From positions 1 through 64,000 of the forward strand of contig JAATFV010000204.1 in the NCBI GenBank assembly GCA_015655015.1: a stretch of 64,000 nucleotides of DNA, in the 5' to 3' direction. A program made the translations under genes and the position numbers. The notes under the pieces are model-generated. The model ran no database searches and had not been told where the DNA came from. It saw only the letters and a list, made by a program, of their open reading frames with translations. The DNA is from Chitinophagales bacterium (lineage in GTDB: Bacteria; Bacteroidota; Bacteroidia; Chitinophagales; Chitinophagaceae). Below, piece by piece: positions 44,079 to 52,623 of this stretch. The number at the start of each line of letters is the position of its first letter. The stretch's first letter is position 1.

Positions 44079-44969
44079 ATGAAATTCGTTGTAACAGGAT
44101 CTCTGGGAAATATCAGTAAGCCACTCACCCAACTATTGGTCGGAAAAGGCCATGATGTCACTGTCGTAAGCAGCGATGGTCAGAAAACAGGAATCATCGA
44201 GGCTCTCGGCGCAAAGGCAGCCATAGGATCGGTTCAGGATTCCGATTTTTTGACGAAGGCATTCGAAGGGGCCGACGGCATTTATACGATGGTCCCGCCC
44301 AACTGGGGGGCAAGCCATTACCGGCAATATATCGGTGAGGTCGGGAATCATTACCTGGAAGCGATCAGGGCTTCGGGGGTAAAAAAAGTGGTAAATCTGA
44401 GCAGTATCGGAGCAGACCTGGACAGTGGCACTGGCTCGATAGCAGGTCTTCATGACGTAGAAGCTATATTGAACACGTTGAACGGTGTTGCCATCAGCCA
44501 TTTGCGGGCCGGTCTTTTTCTTACCAATTTCTTTTTTGACATCGGGACTATCCGGACGATGGACATCATGGGCAATAACTACAGTAAGGAAACTAAGCTG
44601 GTAATGGTGCACCCAAAGGACATAGCAGCGGTAGCCGCTAAAGAGCTGGAAGGCTCATTTACGGGAAAAAGTCATCTTTACGTGGCGGGTGAAGAGGGTA
44701 AAACAGGTGATTTTGTCAAGGTGATTGGGGCTGCCATCGGTAAACCGGGGTTACCATGGGTACAATTCAGCGATGAAGAGACATTGAAAGGGATGATTGC
44801 TGCGGGTATGTCCAAAGCAATAGCAGACATGTACGTTGAAATGGGCCGGGCCATCGGTAGCGGCGTGCTGTTCGAAGATTTTGAAAACCATAGGCCGAAC
44901 GTGTGGGCGCCTACAAAGCTGTCTGATTTTGTACCTGAACTAGCCATTGTTTATAATTCAGGAAAATAA
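44079..44969 (+). CDS. NmrA-like NAD(P)-binding oxidoreductase
   Basis: A 296-residue atypical short-chain dehydrogenase of the NmrA/quinone-reductase-like group. The N-terminal Rossmann motif is MKFVVTGSLGNISKPLTQLL, a variant of GxxGxxG, then GADGIYTMVPPNWG and VVNLSSIGADL. The usual SDR Tyr-x-x-x-Lys is not seen, in line with NmrA-type NADP(H) sensors or reductases. It is divergent from hxlR, a common arrangement for electrophile- or quinone-responsive genes, and is followed by an NTF2-like gene. Confidence 0.9.
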   Translation: MKFVVTGSLGNISKPLTQLLVGKGHDVTVVSSDGQKTGIIEALGAKAAIGSVQDSDFLTKAFEGADGIYTMVPPNWGASHYRQYIGEVGNHYLEAIRASGVKKVVNLSSIGADLDSGTGSIAGLHDVEAILNTLNGVAISHLRAGLFLTNFFFDIGTIRTMDIMGNNYSKETKLVMVHPKDIAAVAAKELEGSFTGKSHLYVAGEEGKTGDFVKVIGAAIGKPGLPWVQFSDEETLKGMIAAGMSKAIADMYVEMGRAIGSGVLFEDFENHRPNVWAPTKLSDFVPELAIVYNSGK

Positions 44970-45019
44970 GTTCCCCTGATGAACCGGAATATATTTTTTC
45001 TCAACGATAAATTGATACC

Positions 45020-45442
45020 ATGGTAAATAGAAATCATCCTGCATTTAAAAAAAACGCGGAGCCGTTTTACAGCATTATTATGAAAGGGCTTACGGGAGAA
45101 GTTGATGGCGAACATTTTTGGGATGCGGTAGCGGAAGATGCCGTCTTTGAATTTACATACCATTTTCCGGGATTCCCCAATAAGATCAATGGCCGCAAAA
45201 AATACATGGAATGGTTTGGCGGATATAACATGGAACTTAAATCTGCGGACAGTCTTGTAGTTCACAAATCCACTGTTCCCGGGATTATTATTTTGGAATA
45301 TGCAGTTCATGGCGTAACCCCAGCTCAAAGACCATATAACAACAGATTTTGCTCCATAATTACAATCAAAGACCGACAGATAGTTTATTGGCGCGACTAC
45401 ATGGACTCTCTCGCGGTCACTTTGGCATTGAACGGGGAGTAA
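45020..45442 (+). CDS. NTF2/SnoaL-like small protein
   Basis: A 140-residue protein with the cone-shaped NTF2-like pattern: DGEHFWDAVAEDAVFEFTYHFPGFPNKINGRKKYMEWFGG in the first half and a beta-rich second half ending IKDRQIVYWRDYMDSLAV. SnoaL-like proteins bind or isomerise small hydrophobic molecules; here the substrate is unknown. It lies 50 bases after the NmrA-like gene and may be co-transcribed and HxlR-controlled. Confidence 0.8.
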   Translation: MVNRNHPAFKKNAEPFYSIIMKGLTGEVDGEHFWDAVAEDAVFEFTYHFPGFPNKINGRKKYMEWFGGYNMELKSADSLVVHKSTVPGIIILEYAVHGVTPAQRPYNNRFCSIITIKDRQIVYWRDYMDSLAVTLALNGE

Positions 45443-45503
45443 CATTCTCCGTTTATAAAATCACCTTTAAACCGACCGGTGCGGATCCGGCCGGCATTCC
45501 TGG

Positions 45504-46070
45504 TCAACTGATCGGCTGATATTCGAGAATAAGAACGCCATTATCGATTGCACGCGAGTGTTTGAGCCCGAATTTCTTTAATTCCCGATTGTCATCGAAA
45601 AGCCTCAATCCGCCGCCGATCGAGAGGGGATAAACCATCAGCCGCAACTCGTCGATGAGGTCGTGGTGAAGCAGCGCCTTGACAAGGGTGGCGCTCCCAT
45701 AGACGAGGATATCTCCACCATCGGACTTCTTCAGCGCCGCGACGTCTCCCGCCACATCCCGAAGGATATGGCTGTTGTTCCATTCCACCTTTTGCAGGCT
45801 TCGGGATACGACATATTTCGGCATCCGGTTGATGGGGTCAGCGAACCCGCCGCCGGTCTGGCCAGGCCAATACGCGGCGAACACTTCGTAAGTGGTTTTG
45901 CCCAATAGTAGGGCATCCACACTGGAAAGCTCATCAATCTTGTATTTCCCGGTTTCCGGAGAGCCGTATTTAAACTGCCAGCCGCCATGAGGATGAGGAG
46001 TTTCATTGCCGCCGGGCGCCTCGATAACACCATCGAGGGTGATGAATTCGGTAACTATAATTTTTCGCAT
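45504..46070 (-). CDS. RibD C-terminal/dihydrofolate reductase-like protein
   Basis: A 188-residue protein of the RibD_C family. It opens MRKIIVTEFITLDGVIEAPGG, then has ALLLGKTTYEVFAAYWPGQ (NADPH-binding loop region), KYVVSRSLQKVEW and GGDILVYGSATLVKALLHHDLIDELRLMVYPLSIGGG. These stand-alone proteins resemble the reductase half of RibD and DHFR but have no firmly known substrate. Convergent with the NTF2-like gene. Confidence 0.9.
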   Translation of the reverse strand: MRKIIVTEFITLDGVIEAPGGNETPHPHGGWQFKYGSPETGKYKIDELSSVDALLLGKTTYEVFAAYWPGQTGGGFADPINRMPKYVVSRSLQKVEWNNSHILRDVAGDVAALKKSDGGDILVYGSATLVKALLHHDLIDELRLMVYPLSIGGGLRLFDDNRELKKFGLKHSRAIDNGVLILEYQPIS

Positions 46071-46220
46071 GCTCTTTTTCTTGTAAAACTAGCGAACGTT
46101 GTTTAATCAAACGGGGGGAGAAAAAGACATTCAAGGGGGGCAAATGCGTCGGGTGGTTGAACGAGTCCCTAAAAGTTGATAGGATAATTATATGTATATC
46201 GTCTATTTCTCAAACGTATA

Positions 46221-46346
46221 ATGGCAATTTACAAGGTAAAATTTGTTTCAATATGCGATCCACAATACTACAATCTCAGAGTCGAACTTATAACAGGACA
46301 GATAATCAAATTTTACCACGATCCGTCGACAACCGGGGATGATTAG
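46221..46346 (+). CDS. possible 41-residue small protein
   Basis: An ATG-started frame encodes a 41-residue protein beginning MAIYKVKFVSICDPQYY and ending PSTTGDD. The alternation of charged and hydrophobic residues looks like three beta-strands, and an intrinsic terminator lies 32 bases after the stop. A longer frame over the same DNA (46157-46342) has a far less protein-like composition. No family recognised; it could be chance or a remnant of a longer gene. Confidence 0.35.
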   Translation: MAIYKVKFVSICDPQYYNLRVELITGQIIKFYHDPSTTGDD

Positions 46347-46377
46347 GTATTTTCATAAAAGACTATGGCCCCATAAG

Positions 46378-46411
46378 AAAGGCCATCTCGTTTTGAGATG
46401 GCCTTTACGTT
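46378..46411 (+). terminator. intrinsic terminator
   Basis: A perfect 12-bp stem (46378-46389 / 46395-46406) with a 5-base loop is followed by acgttttt. It would end a plus-strand transcript, supporting the small ORF upstream, and could also serve the minus-strand gene that ends at 46452. Confidence 0.8.
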
Positions 46412-46451
46412 TTTGTACCACACTTACCATGTAGGAGAATCAACCCCTTAC

Positions 46452-46769
46452 TTATATACCTGTTTTTTGCACCGTATTCATCACCACCCATTTCTCCGCT
46501 CCGCTGGAGCGCAATTGTACGATCTGATCCGCATTTTCCAGGGTAATGAAATAATCGGAATGCCTGCCTTTTGCCTCTTCAGACAAGGCCGTGATCCAAT
46601 AATCTTTGTATCCCTTTTTAATATCTGCTAACAAAGCTACAGGTAATTGATTGGAAAGAATGTTTCGTTCAGCATGAGGTTGACCCTTTTGCATGTTGTA
46701 ATTGCCGGTCGATGCATGGGCAGCGCTGATCAGTAAGAGAAGCGCAGCGCCCAATACTACTTTTTTCAT
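46452..46769 (-). CDS. small periplasmic PepSY-like protein
   Basis: A 105-residue exported protein: signal peptide MKKVVLGAALLLLISAAHA, then about 85 residues with LPVALLADIKKGYKDYWITALSEEAKGR-type sequence and a beta-rich end (YFITLENADQIVQLRSSG). This resembles the PepSY-like/BLIP-like small periplasmic proteins (DUF2874 group) of Bacteroidota. Function unknown. A perfect -7 element (CAAAACTA on the plus strand, 46790-46797) lies just upstream. Confidence 0.7.
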   Translation of the reverse strand: MKKVVLGAALLLLISAAHASTGNYNMQKGQPHAERNILSNQLPVALLADIKKGYKDYWITALSEEAKGRHSDYFITLENADQIVQLRSSGAEKWVVMNTVQKTGI

Positions 46770-46789
46770 ATTCTTATTGTTTGTACAGG

Positions 46790-46797
46790 CAAAACTA
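46790..46797 (-). promoter_or_regulatory. candidate -7 element of the PepSY-like gene
   Basis: TAGTTTTG on the minus strand matches TAnnTTTG; transcription would begin near 46784, 15 bases before the start codon. No clear -33 element. Confidence 0.35.
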
Positions 46798-46967
46798 GTT
46801 CAGTTCGACAATACATAGAAGTTAATAGGGAGGAACGGGGCAGATTGTTAACGTCTGTTAACGAATTTCCCGGATAGGATCAGCCAAAAAATAATTTTTC
46901 CCCTGTCTTGCAAAGCTCATAAACCGGGACCGGAGAAAGGCGTTGGGATGAACGGTAAATGATATAA

Positions 46968-47351
46968 TTATTTCTGATTCTTTCTTTTCTTTAGCGGCGG
47001 AATCTTCCCGATACGCGGATCCCGGCGGGCGATCAGCTCACACACCCTGATCGCCGTCTCCTCGAAATCATCTGCCTCCGGGGAGATTAGCTGCCACCCC
47101 GCACCTGAATCCTTTTCCTTCAGCCCGGAAAACGTACGAAGCGCAGGCAACTCCTTTTTCAGGCTTTCCTGTTCACCCCTGGCAGTGGCGATCCAGATCC
47201 CGTTCATCTCCGGTTCATTATCCCGCTCACGGAGCATAAGCAGCAGCTTTGCACCGGAATATATGGCGAACATACCGAAGTAAGGCTTAACGGTAGTCTC
47301 GATCGGTAGCAGGTAGTCGAAGATAAAATCGAAAGGTATCTTACGGTTCAC
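46968..47351 (-). CDS. uncharacterised 127-residue protein
   Basis: A cytoplasmic protein without signal peptide or membrane helix. The first half (FDYLLPIETTVKPYFGMFAIYSGAKLLLMLRER) has the strand-helix pattern of TfoX/MmcQ-like small domains (a similar VKPMFG stretch occurs there), but the match is too weak to assign. The C-terminus is strongly basic (PPLKKRKNQK). It stands alone, with intergenic space on both sides. Confidence 0.65.
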   Translation of the reverse strand: MNRKIPFDFIFDYLLPIETTVKPYFGMFAIYSGAKLLLMLRERDNEPEMNGIWIATARGEQESLKKELPALRTFSGLKEKDSGAGWQLISPEADDFEETAIRVCELIARRDPRIGKIPPLKKRKNQK

Positions 47352-47576
47352 CCGATAAATTTATAACATTCTGTCTTATTTCTTTTGCTGACCGCACTGT
47401 CGCATTTTTAGGCTTTCCTACATAGTTTATAGTAGTTTTATGATTTACCAGCTCTTAGATGTTGCTATTCCCTCGCATTGATCTACTTTTGATCCATCCA
47501 ATACGAATGAAAAACTGATAATTATCCGGCCCGTTGACCGTACCCTGGTGAAAGCCAAATCCAATTCAATTCTCTG

Positions 47577-47608
47577 AAAAGCCTCCGACTAATCTTGGGG
47601 GCCTTTTC
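47577..47608 (-). terminator. likely terminator of locus D
   Basis: An imperfect stem (AAAAGCCTCC with GGGGGCCTTTT) lies 26 bases after the stop of the esterase gene on the minus strand and has a T run on that strand. The rest of 47352-47633 shows no gene. Confidence 0.5.
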
Positions 47609-47633
47609 CTTTCCCCCAATTCCTGTTCAGGCA

Positions 47634-48644
47634 TTAATTTAAACCCTTCGCCCGATTTAGAAATCTCACCATGCTTTCAAGCGCCAATTGCCCCGCATGA
47701 CCATCAAGGTCAAACTGGTATTCATGTGGCAATTTTGGGGTATAACCAGCCGGAAAGAATAACGTGTCAACCGGAACGCCCAGACCCAAAAGCTTTTTAG
47801 CCAAGCCATAAGAATGCGGGGCAAGCGGATCCCCATTTCCCACAGAAATAAAGCAGGCCGGATAGTCACGGGTAACATAATCTATCACGGATAGGGTCTT
47901 AAAATATTCGTCTTCCGCAAAGTTCTTTTTTCCACTGTATGACCATAATACCGTCTTTATAAAGCTACCGAAAGCGCCCTCTAAATTCACGTGTCCGGCG
48001 TCATAAGGACCGCAAAATAACACCACCCCCGAAAGTTGGGAGGATGCAAGTGTCGGGGAGATTTTTACTAATTCCGCATATTCACTGCTGCTGATAATTC
48101 CACCCATTTCAGCAGCAATTTGCGCACCTCCCGAATCGCCGGCCAAAAAGAATTTAGCCGTATCGATATGAAATCGTTGGGCATTCCGTTTCAGATACAG
48201 CAAGGCATTGTTTAGCTGCCTTACAGGTACAGGATAATTCTTCTCAGGCGCAATGGAATAATCGATGGAGGCAGTGACAAACCCTTTATCAGCCAATATT
48301 TTACAATAATTTGCACCATGCCCCTTATCTCCGGCGACCCAGCCGCCTCCATGTACCCACACAATAACCGGCAGTTTGCCATCCGTATTTGCCAACGTTC
48401 GCTGATAATATACATCAACCAGCGCATCCTTATCCTTTATATCATAACGCTGATCCAAATTCTCAACGATACCCCCCGGGACATACTTCTTCAAGGCCTC
48501 GTTAGTTTTTACCCCTCCCTTATTAAACGAATATCTTATCAGCAGCACCGCCGGCCAGGGACTAACCGTAAATGCGACATAACCAATGATTACCAAACCA
48601 ATAAGTATAAATAAGATTTTCAAAAATATCCCCCTTATTTTCAT
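47634..48644 (-). CDS. membrane-anchored alpha/beta hydrolase (HSL/acetyl-esterase type)
   Basis: A 336-residue hydrolase. An N-terminal membrane helix (about 7-28) anchors it. The oxyanion-hole motif HGGG is at 98-101 and the nucleophile elbow GDSGG at 169-173 (Ser171), with a late Asp (VGNGDPLAPH) and His (DGHAGQ) completing the triad, as in the hormone-sensitive-lipase/acetyl-esterase family. It would cleave small esters at the periplasmic face. It starts 32 bases after the Hint-protein gene ends and may be the last gene of locus D, although a -7-like element (48664-48671, TAAATTTG on the minus strand) allows separate transcription. Confidence 0.88.
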   Translation of the reverse strand: MKIRGIFLKILFILIGLVIIGYVAFTVSPWPAVLLIRYSFNKGGVKTNEALKKYVPGGIVENLDQRYDIKDKDALVDVYYQRTLANTDGKLPVIVWVHGGGWVAGDKGHGANYCKILADKGFVTASIDYSIAPEKNYPVPVRQLNNALLYLKRNAQRFHIDTAKFFLAGDSGGAQIAAEMGGIISSSEYAELVKISPTLASSQLSGVVLFCGPYDAGHVNLEGAFGSFIKTVLWSYSGKKNFAEDEYFKTLSVIDYVTRDYPACFISVGNGDPLAPHSYGLAKKLLGLGVPVDTLFFPAGYTPKLPHEYQFDLDGHAGQLALESMVRFLNRAKGLN

Positions 48645-48663
48645 ATGGTTATTTTTTACTAAT

Positions 48664-48671
48664 CAAATTTA
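48664..48671 (-). promoter_or_regulatory. candidate -7 element of the esterase gene
   Basis: TAAATTTG on the minus strand matches TAnnTTTG and lies 20 bases before the start codon. No good -33 element is seen; may be chance in AT-rich DNA. Confidence 0.28.
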
Positions 48672-48676
48672 CCATT

Positions 48677-49690
48677 TTATTTCTGCCTCACCACCACCTC
48701 ATTGATGATCATCAGATCATGCGTTGACAGCTCAAGACTGTACACCGGCTGAACCCCCTTCGTATATTCTCCCTTGTCCCAAACAGTATAATACGAATAC
48801 CCATCGCCCTTCTTGTCCTTACACAATATCTCTGCCCCGGGCACGATATCCCCCATCCTTACCTGTCCGGTACGCGTCGCCATAGGATGATTCGGCGTAG
48901 CCTCCAGTTCCTGCAGGCTAAGTCTCCACTCCTGCAAGCTGCCGCCCGGTGTCGCCCTTAACAGCAACAGTTTGGTTATAGCATAGTTCTTCGCCACATG
49001 CTCCACCACATTGCCAATGACTCCTTTTTTCCGGGAACCGGTCTGCGGATCCAGCACTACAACTTCATCGCCCTTCCGCACGTCCTCCACCCGCTTCCTG
49101 CTCCCATCTGCCAGCTCTACAAGATCCTCCCCCGGAAAACAGATGTCGTTCCCATAAGTGGCCGCCTCCGACCTGTCCGGCAACTTCCCCTTCAAGGAAG
49201 CCTTGTATTGCTGAAAGCTGAATTCCTTCGACATCACATAGGACAGCTTCAGCACAAAGAAAGGCTCCACCTTGTCAATCGCATGGATGTCTTCAAAATA
49301 CTTCTCCCAGACAGCGCCGGGAGCCGACCGGCCCGGAAGACAGGCCGTATACAACTTCCCCTTTTCCGTCGTATAATAGATCAATGTCCCGATCGTCCCC
49401 GGCCGACCTTTCCTGGTAAGCGTATACAGATCCACCCGCTTTTTCATCCCGTCATCCCCCGTAATATAATAGGGCTTCCTGTCTTCATACCGCTCGGCAA
49501 CATATTTATTCCCATCGAATTTTACATAGGTTTCATTATCCAGGTCCCGGACAACAAATCCCGTCGCCTTCACATACTCCTCCATGGTCAGCGCCGAGCT
49601 GTCCGCCTTCTGTGCCTGCAGGCTCCCGCCCCAAAAAAGAACCCCCGCGATCAGCATGGAAAATTTCAATACATTTTTCATCAATTGCAT
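48677..49690 (-). CDS. secreted protein with C-terminal Hint (hedgehog/intein) domain
   Basis: About 337 residues from the ATG at 49690 (49681 also possible); the longer frame to 49768 overlaps the upstream gene. After a signal peptide (FSMLIAGVLFWGGSLQAQ) comes a roughly 155-residue domain of unknown type, then a Hint domain starting at the nucleophile Cys in NDICFPGEDLVELADGS (about residue 184 from this start). Block B is ATPNHPM, with the Thr and His needed for the N-S acyl shift, and the end is PVYSLELSTHDLMIINEVVV. The terminal Asn and C-extein of true inteins are absent, as in hedgehog-type Hint domains. It may cleave itself at Cys and transfer the N-part to a nucleophile. Adjacent to the Tat-exported aminotransferase, in locus D. 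Confidence 0.82.
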   Translation of the reverse strand: MQLMKNVLKFSMLIAGVLFWGGSLQAQKADSSALTMEEYVKATGFVVRDLDNETYVKFDGNKYVAERYEDRKPYYITGDDGMKKRVDLYTLTRKGRPGTIGTLIYYTTEKGKLYTACLPGRSAPGAVWEKYFEDIHAIDKVEPFFVLKLSYVMSKEFSFQQYKASLKGKLPDRSEAATYGNDICFPGEDLVELADGSRKRVEDVRKGDEVVVLDPQTGSRKKGVIGNVVEHVAKNYAITKLLLLRATPGGSLQEWRLSLQELEATPNHPMATRTGQVRMGDIVPGAEILCKDKKGDGYSYYTVWDKGEYTKGVQPVYSLELSTHDLMIINEVVVRQK

Positions 49691-49712
49691 TTTTAATTTT
49701 TTAATCCGCCTA

Positions 49713-51011
49713 CTATAGGATCTTATCCAGCGCCGTAGCAAACATCTCCATCTCTTCCATCTTTCCAACAGATACCCGGCACCACTCCTTATCGAAGAAA
49801 CGAAAGCTCCTCACCCCAACTCCCTGCTGCATCATTTTTTCAGCAAAGGCGGCGCCATCCATATTCACCGGAAAGATCACAAAATTTGTCTGGGAAGGGA
49901 CATACGTGATGGCCTTCTTTTTCAGTACCTCACAAACGTATTTCCTGGATGCAGCAATGCTCTTATAAGCATACTCCATATAAGGCTTATCCTGGTAAGA
50001 AGCCACAGCCGCAGCCAGCGTAAGCGCGGAGACCGAAGAGGCGCCATTCGTATGAAAGCTCAGCTTTTTTATGATGTCCGGCTGGGCAACGACATACCCG
50101 CATCGCAAGCCGGCCATACCATATAATTTAGAGAAGGTACGGGCCACAATGATATTATGCCCCTCTTTGACCATGGGTATCAGCGTCGTCTTCTGAGGAT
50201 CGTCACATAGATCAATATAGGCCTCATCGATAAATACAGGGACTTTCTTACTCACCCGCTCACAAAAGGATCGCAGCTTGCCCGTATCCAGCACGGTCGC
50301 AGTCGGGTTATTCGGGTTGCAGATATATACCAGGCTGGTGCTTTCATCGATCGCCGACTCCAGGGCAGGAAGATCATATTTGTACTCCCCGTCCAGCGGG
50401 ACACGAATAACCTTGCCCCCCGCAGCCTGGGCCCTCTTCAGCAGATCTTCATAAGTCGGATTCGCCGACACCACCGTTCCCGAACTGTAACAGGCAGCTG
50501 CCGCCTGCAATAAAGGTGAAGAACCAGCATCCAGCAACAGCTGATCCTCCCGGATACCCTCAAAAGAGCAGATCGCATCGATCAGCCGCTTCCGGTCCGT
50601 TATCGGATACCGGTAGGATAACAGCATTGCATCGGTCATCGCCTGCCTGGCTTTCGAAGAAGGACCAAAAGGATTTTCATTGGCCGACAGCCGCGCCCGG
50701 ATCTCGACAGGCGTCGTCTCGAAATCCGCCTCCGGACCATTGGAAAAAAAACCTTCCCCGGCCGCCTGTTCATCGGGACCGCCAACTGACTGCTTACCGG
50801 GAGCTCCAGCTGGCCGCTTACCGGAACCACCGGCGACCTGCTTACCGGAACCACCAGCTTCCTGCTTATCCGAAACACCGGCTTCCTGCTTATCGGAAGC
50901 AAACGCATACCCGGGAAAAATGGTCGGGGCCAACCCAAACAAGCCGGTTAATACAGCCCCTTTTTTTAAGAGATCTCTTCGTCTCATTCGGGTGTTCATT
51001 GGAGTGTTCAT
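49713..51011 (-). CDS. Tat-exported class I/II aminotransferase (HisC-like)
   Basis: A 432-residue PLP enzyme with an unusual export signal. The N-terminus MRRRDLLKKGAVLTGLFGLAPTIF is a twin-arginine (Tat) signal. A linker of six 8-residue repeats follows (39-86), then the fold-type I core: ANENPFGPS, DAGSSPLLQ, CNPNNPT and the PLP lysine Lys295 in RTFSKLYGMAGLR. The core is closest to histidinol-phosphate aminotransferases, but a periplasmic enzyme of a SusCD locus is unlikely to make histidine. The start is near a second Met at residue 9. It lies 31 bases after the amine oxidase gene and probably acts on the same amino compounds. Confidence 0.88.
   Translation of the reverse strand: MNTPMNTRMRRRDLLKKGAVLTGLFGLAPTIFPGYAFASDKQEAGVSDKQEAGGSGKQVAGGSGKRPAGAPGKQSVGGPDEQAAGEGFFSNGPEADFETTPVEIRARLSANENPFGPSSKARQAMTDAMLLSYRYPITDRKRLIDAICSFEGIREDQLLLDAGSSPLLQAAAACYSSGTVVSANPTYEDLLKRAQAAGGKVIRVPLDGEYKYDLPALESAIDESTSLVYICNPNNPTATVLDTGKLRSFCERVSKKVPVFIDEAYIDLCDDPQKTTLIPMVKEGHNIIVARTFSKLYGMAGLRCGYVVAQPDIIKKLSFHTNGASSVSALTLAAAVASYQDKPYMEYAYKSIAASRKYVCEVLKKKAITYVPSQTNFVIFPVNMDGAAFAEKMMQQGVGVRSFRFFDKEWCRVSVGKMEEMEMFATALDKIL
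50754..50897 (-). repeat. in-frame 24-bp repeats in the aminotransferase gene
   Basis: Six 24-bp units encode SDKQEAGV, SDKQEAGG, SGKQVAGG, SGKRPAGA, PGKQSVGG and PDEQAAGE, forming a hydrophilic spacer between the Tat signal and the enzyme. Confidence 0.92.
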
Positions 51012-51042
51012 GACAGTTTCTTTAATGATGAATGAATAGATA

Positions 51043-52623
51043 CTAGCTTACTTTTTGATAAGGAGTCCGGCTTCCCGTGACACGGTTATGCAGGTCCGTC
51101 ACCACCGCCCTTGCCGACTCGAACGCCCCCGCCATCCACCCGTTCAGATAAGACAGATGCTCCCCTGCCAGGTAGACCTGCCGGTCCGGTTCCAGCAGAT
51201 ATCGGTAGTTCCGCTGCCGCTCCTCTTCCGAATAGATCGCCCATCCGCCAAGCGTATACTTCGTCTTATGCCAGCTGACGGAAAAGCTCTTCCCCTCATA
51301 CTCCTGCTCATATTGAGGATGGATCAGCTTCCCCTTGACAAAGGCCAGTTTCTCCCTGTCGGCATAGTTCAGCTCGCCGATCCGTTCGGCCCTTTCATTG
51401 AAGTTGTAATAGCCGATAAGAAGTCCTTTATGGCTATGATAATCGTTGGAGGGATAAAATAGCTGGTAAAGCTCATTGTTCGTATGCGTGATGCCGCCAT
51501 AGATCATCTCGTCCTCCTCCCAAAACCGCCTCTTGAACTGCATCCCCATCTTACCCGCAGCGATATACACCGTTTGATCGATCGCCCTGCTCCAATTCGA
51601 AGAAAAATTATGGGTTACATCCGTCAATACAGTCAGCGGCAGGGTACAGATGCAATAGTCTGCCTCCAGTTGCCTTTCCTCTTTCTCATCACTGTACCGT
51701 ACCCGTACCCCGCTCTCCGTATTCAATATCTCCCGCACGACACAACGATGACGGATAATACCATCCAGCCTTGCCTCCAGGGCAGCAACGATCCTATCGT
51801 TCCCTCCCTGTGCCTGTAACATGGTCTGCTGCAGCTCTGTCACATATTCAGCCACATTATAAAAGTCAGGCCCGGCCAGCCCCGAACGGACCAGGTCCGC
51901 AAAGGCATATGGAACGTCAACGCTGCCCGCCTGAAGACCTGCCCCCGGCGGTATATGATACCCCCGCCGCGATGAACCCTTATAACTATCTGTCATATCC
52001 AGCGCACCCTCCGCCCGCACATACATCAGAAATTTCTCATGATCCTCGGCAGTCAACGTTTTGTCCAGCTGGTCCGCATGCATCGCTTTAGCCACCAGCT
52101 CCATCATATATCCCCGCATGTCATTATGCATCTCCTTTTTCCGGATCTTTTTTCCGGAAAGCTTCCCTTCCCCTTCGCTAAAATACCAGGCCGCCTCATT
52201 TACATTATTATACACTTCGAGTGGCACACCCAGCTCCTTGCAATAGTGCAGCGTAAGCCGATGATGATGCGGTATCCGGGAAGGGCCCGCATTGAAATAA
52301 AGTCCCGGGTCGAAATCAGCGGTAAGAACACCATTGCCGGTCTCCTCCGACATTCCTCCCCGGCGAATGGTAAACAGACGGCCGCCGCTCCTTTCCCTGG
52401 CCTCCAGGATGACACAATCATATCCCAGCTTTTTCAGCTCGTAAGCACAGGCCATCCCCGCAAGCCCAGCCCCTAGAATAAGCACCTTCTCCTTTCTTGC
52501 ACCTCCCGTATATCCTGGCATGTCATGCACCGGCGCCGCCTTCAGCAGATCCCAGGAATACAGGGCCGGTAAGCCCAGCCACCCGACCTTGTTTAAAAAA
52601 TCTCTCCTTGTTAGCCCGTTCAT
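51043..52623 (-). CDS. Tat-exported flavin amine oxidase
   Basis: A 526-residue FAD enzyme. TRRDFLNKVG at residues 5-14 is a twin-arginine motif, and the Rossmann motif LILGAGLAGMACAYEL (49-64) with LEARERSGGR binds FAD. The C-terminal FAD contact is LAGEHLSYLNGWMAGAFESA. Overall this is the monoamine oxidase/L-amino-acid oxidase family, which turns amines or amino acids into imines with release of peroxide. The start overlaps the M14 stop (TAATG on the minus strand), so translation is coupled. A folded flavoprotein would need Tat for export, which agrees with the signal seen. Confidence 0.91.
   Translation of the reverse strand: MNGLTRRDFLNKVGWLGLPALYSWDLLKAAPVHDMPGYTGGARKEKVLILGAGLAGMACAYELKKLGYDCVILEARERSGGRLFTIRRGGMSEETGNGVLTADFDPGLYFNAGPSRIPHHHRLTLHYCKELGVPLEVYNNVNEAAWYFSEGEGKLSGKKIRKKEMHNDMRGYMMELVAKAMHADQLDKTLTAEDHEKFLMYVRAEGALDMTDSYKGSSRRGYHIPPGAGLQAGSVDVPYAFADLVRSGLAGPDFYNVAEYVTELQQTMLQAQGGNDRIVAALEARLDGIIRHRCVVREILNTESGVRVRYSDEKEERQLEADYCICTLPLTVLTDVTHNFSSNWSRAIDQTVYIAAGKMGMQFKRRFWEEDEMIYGGITHTNNELYQLFYPSNDYHSHKGLLIGYYNFNERAERIGELNYADREKLAFVKGKLIHPQYEQEYEGKSFSVSWHKTKYTLGGWAIYSEEERQRNYRYLLEPDRQVYLAGEHLSYLNGWMAGAFESARAVVTDLHNRVTGSRTPYQKVS

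Larger units (their letters stand above)
46071..46451. other. intergenic stretch with a small ORF and a terminator
   Basis: A 381-base gap. Apart from the 41-codon frame and the hairpin listed separately, nothing recognisable is seen. A G-rich run lies at 46112-46140. Confidence 0.5.

Noticed and set aside
46157..46342. 61-codon plus-strand frame
   Set aside because: The overlapping 41-codon frame has a more protein-like sequence and sits better before the terminator; both cannot be right, and this one has many Ser/Arg/Asn with no pattern.
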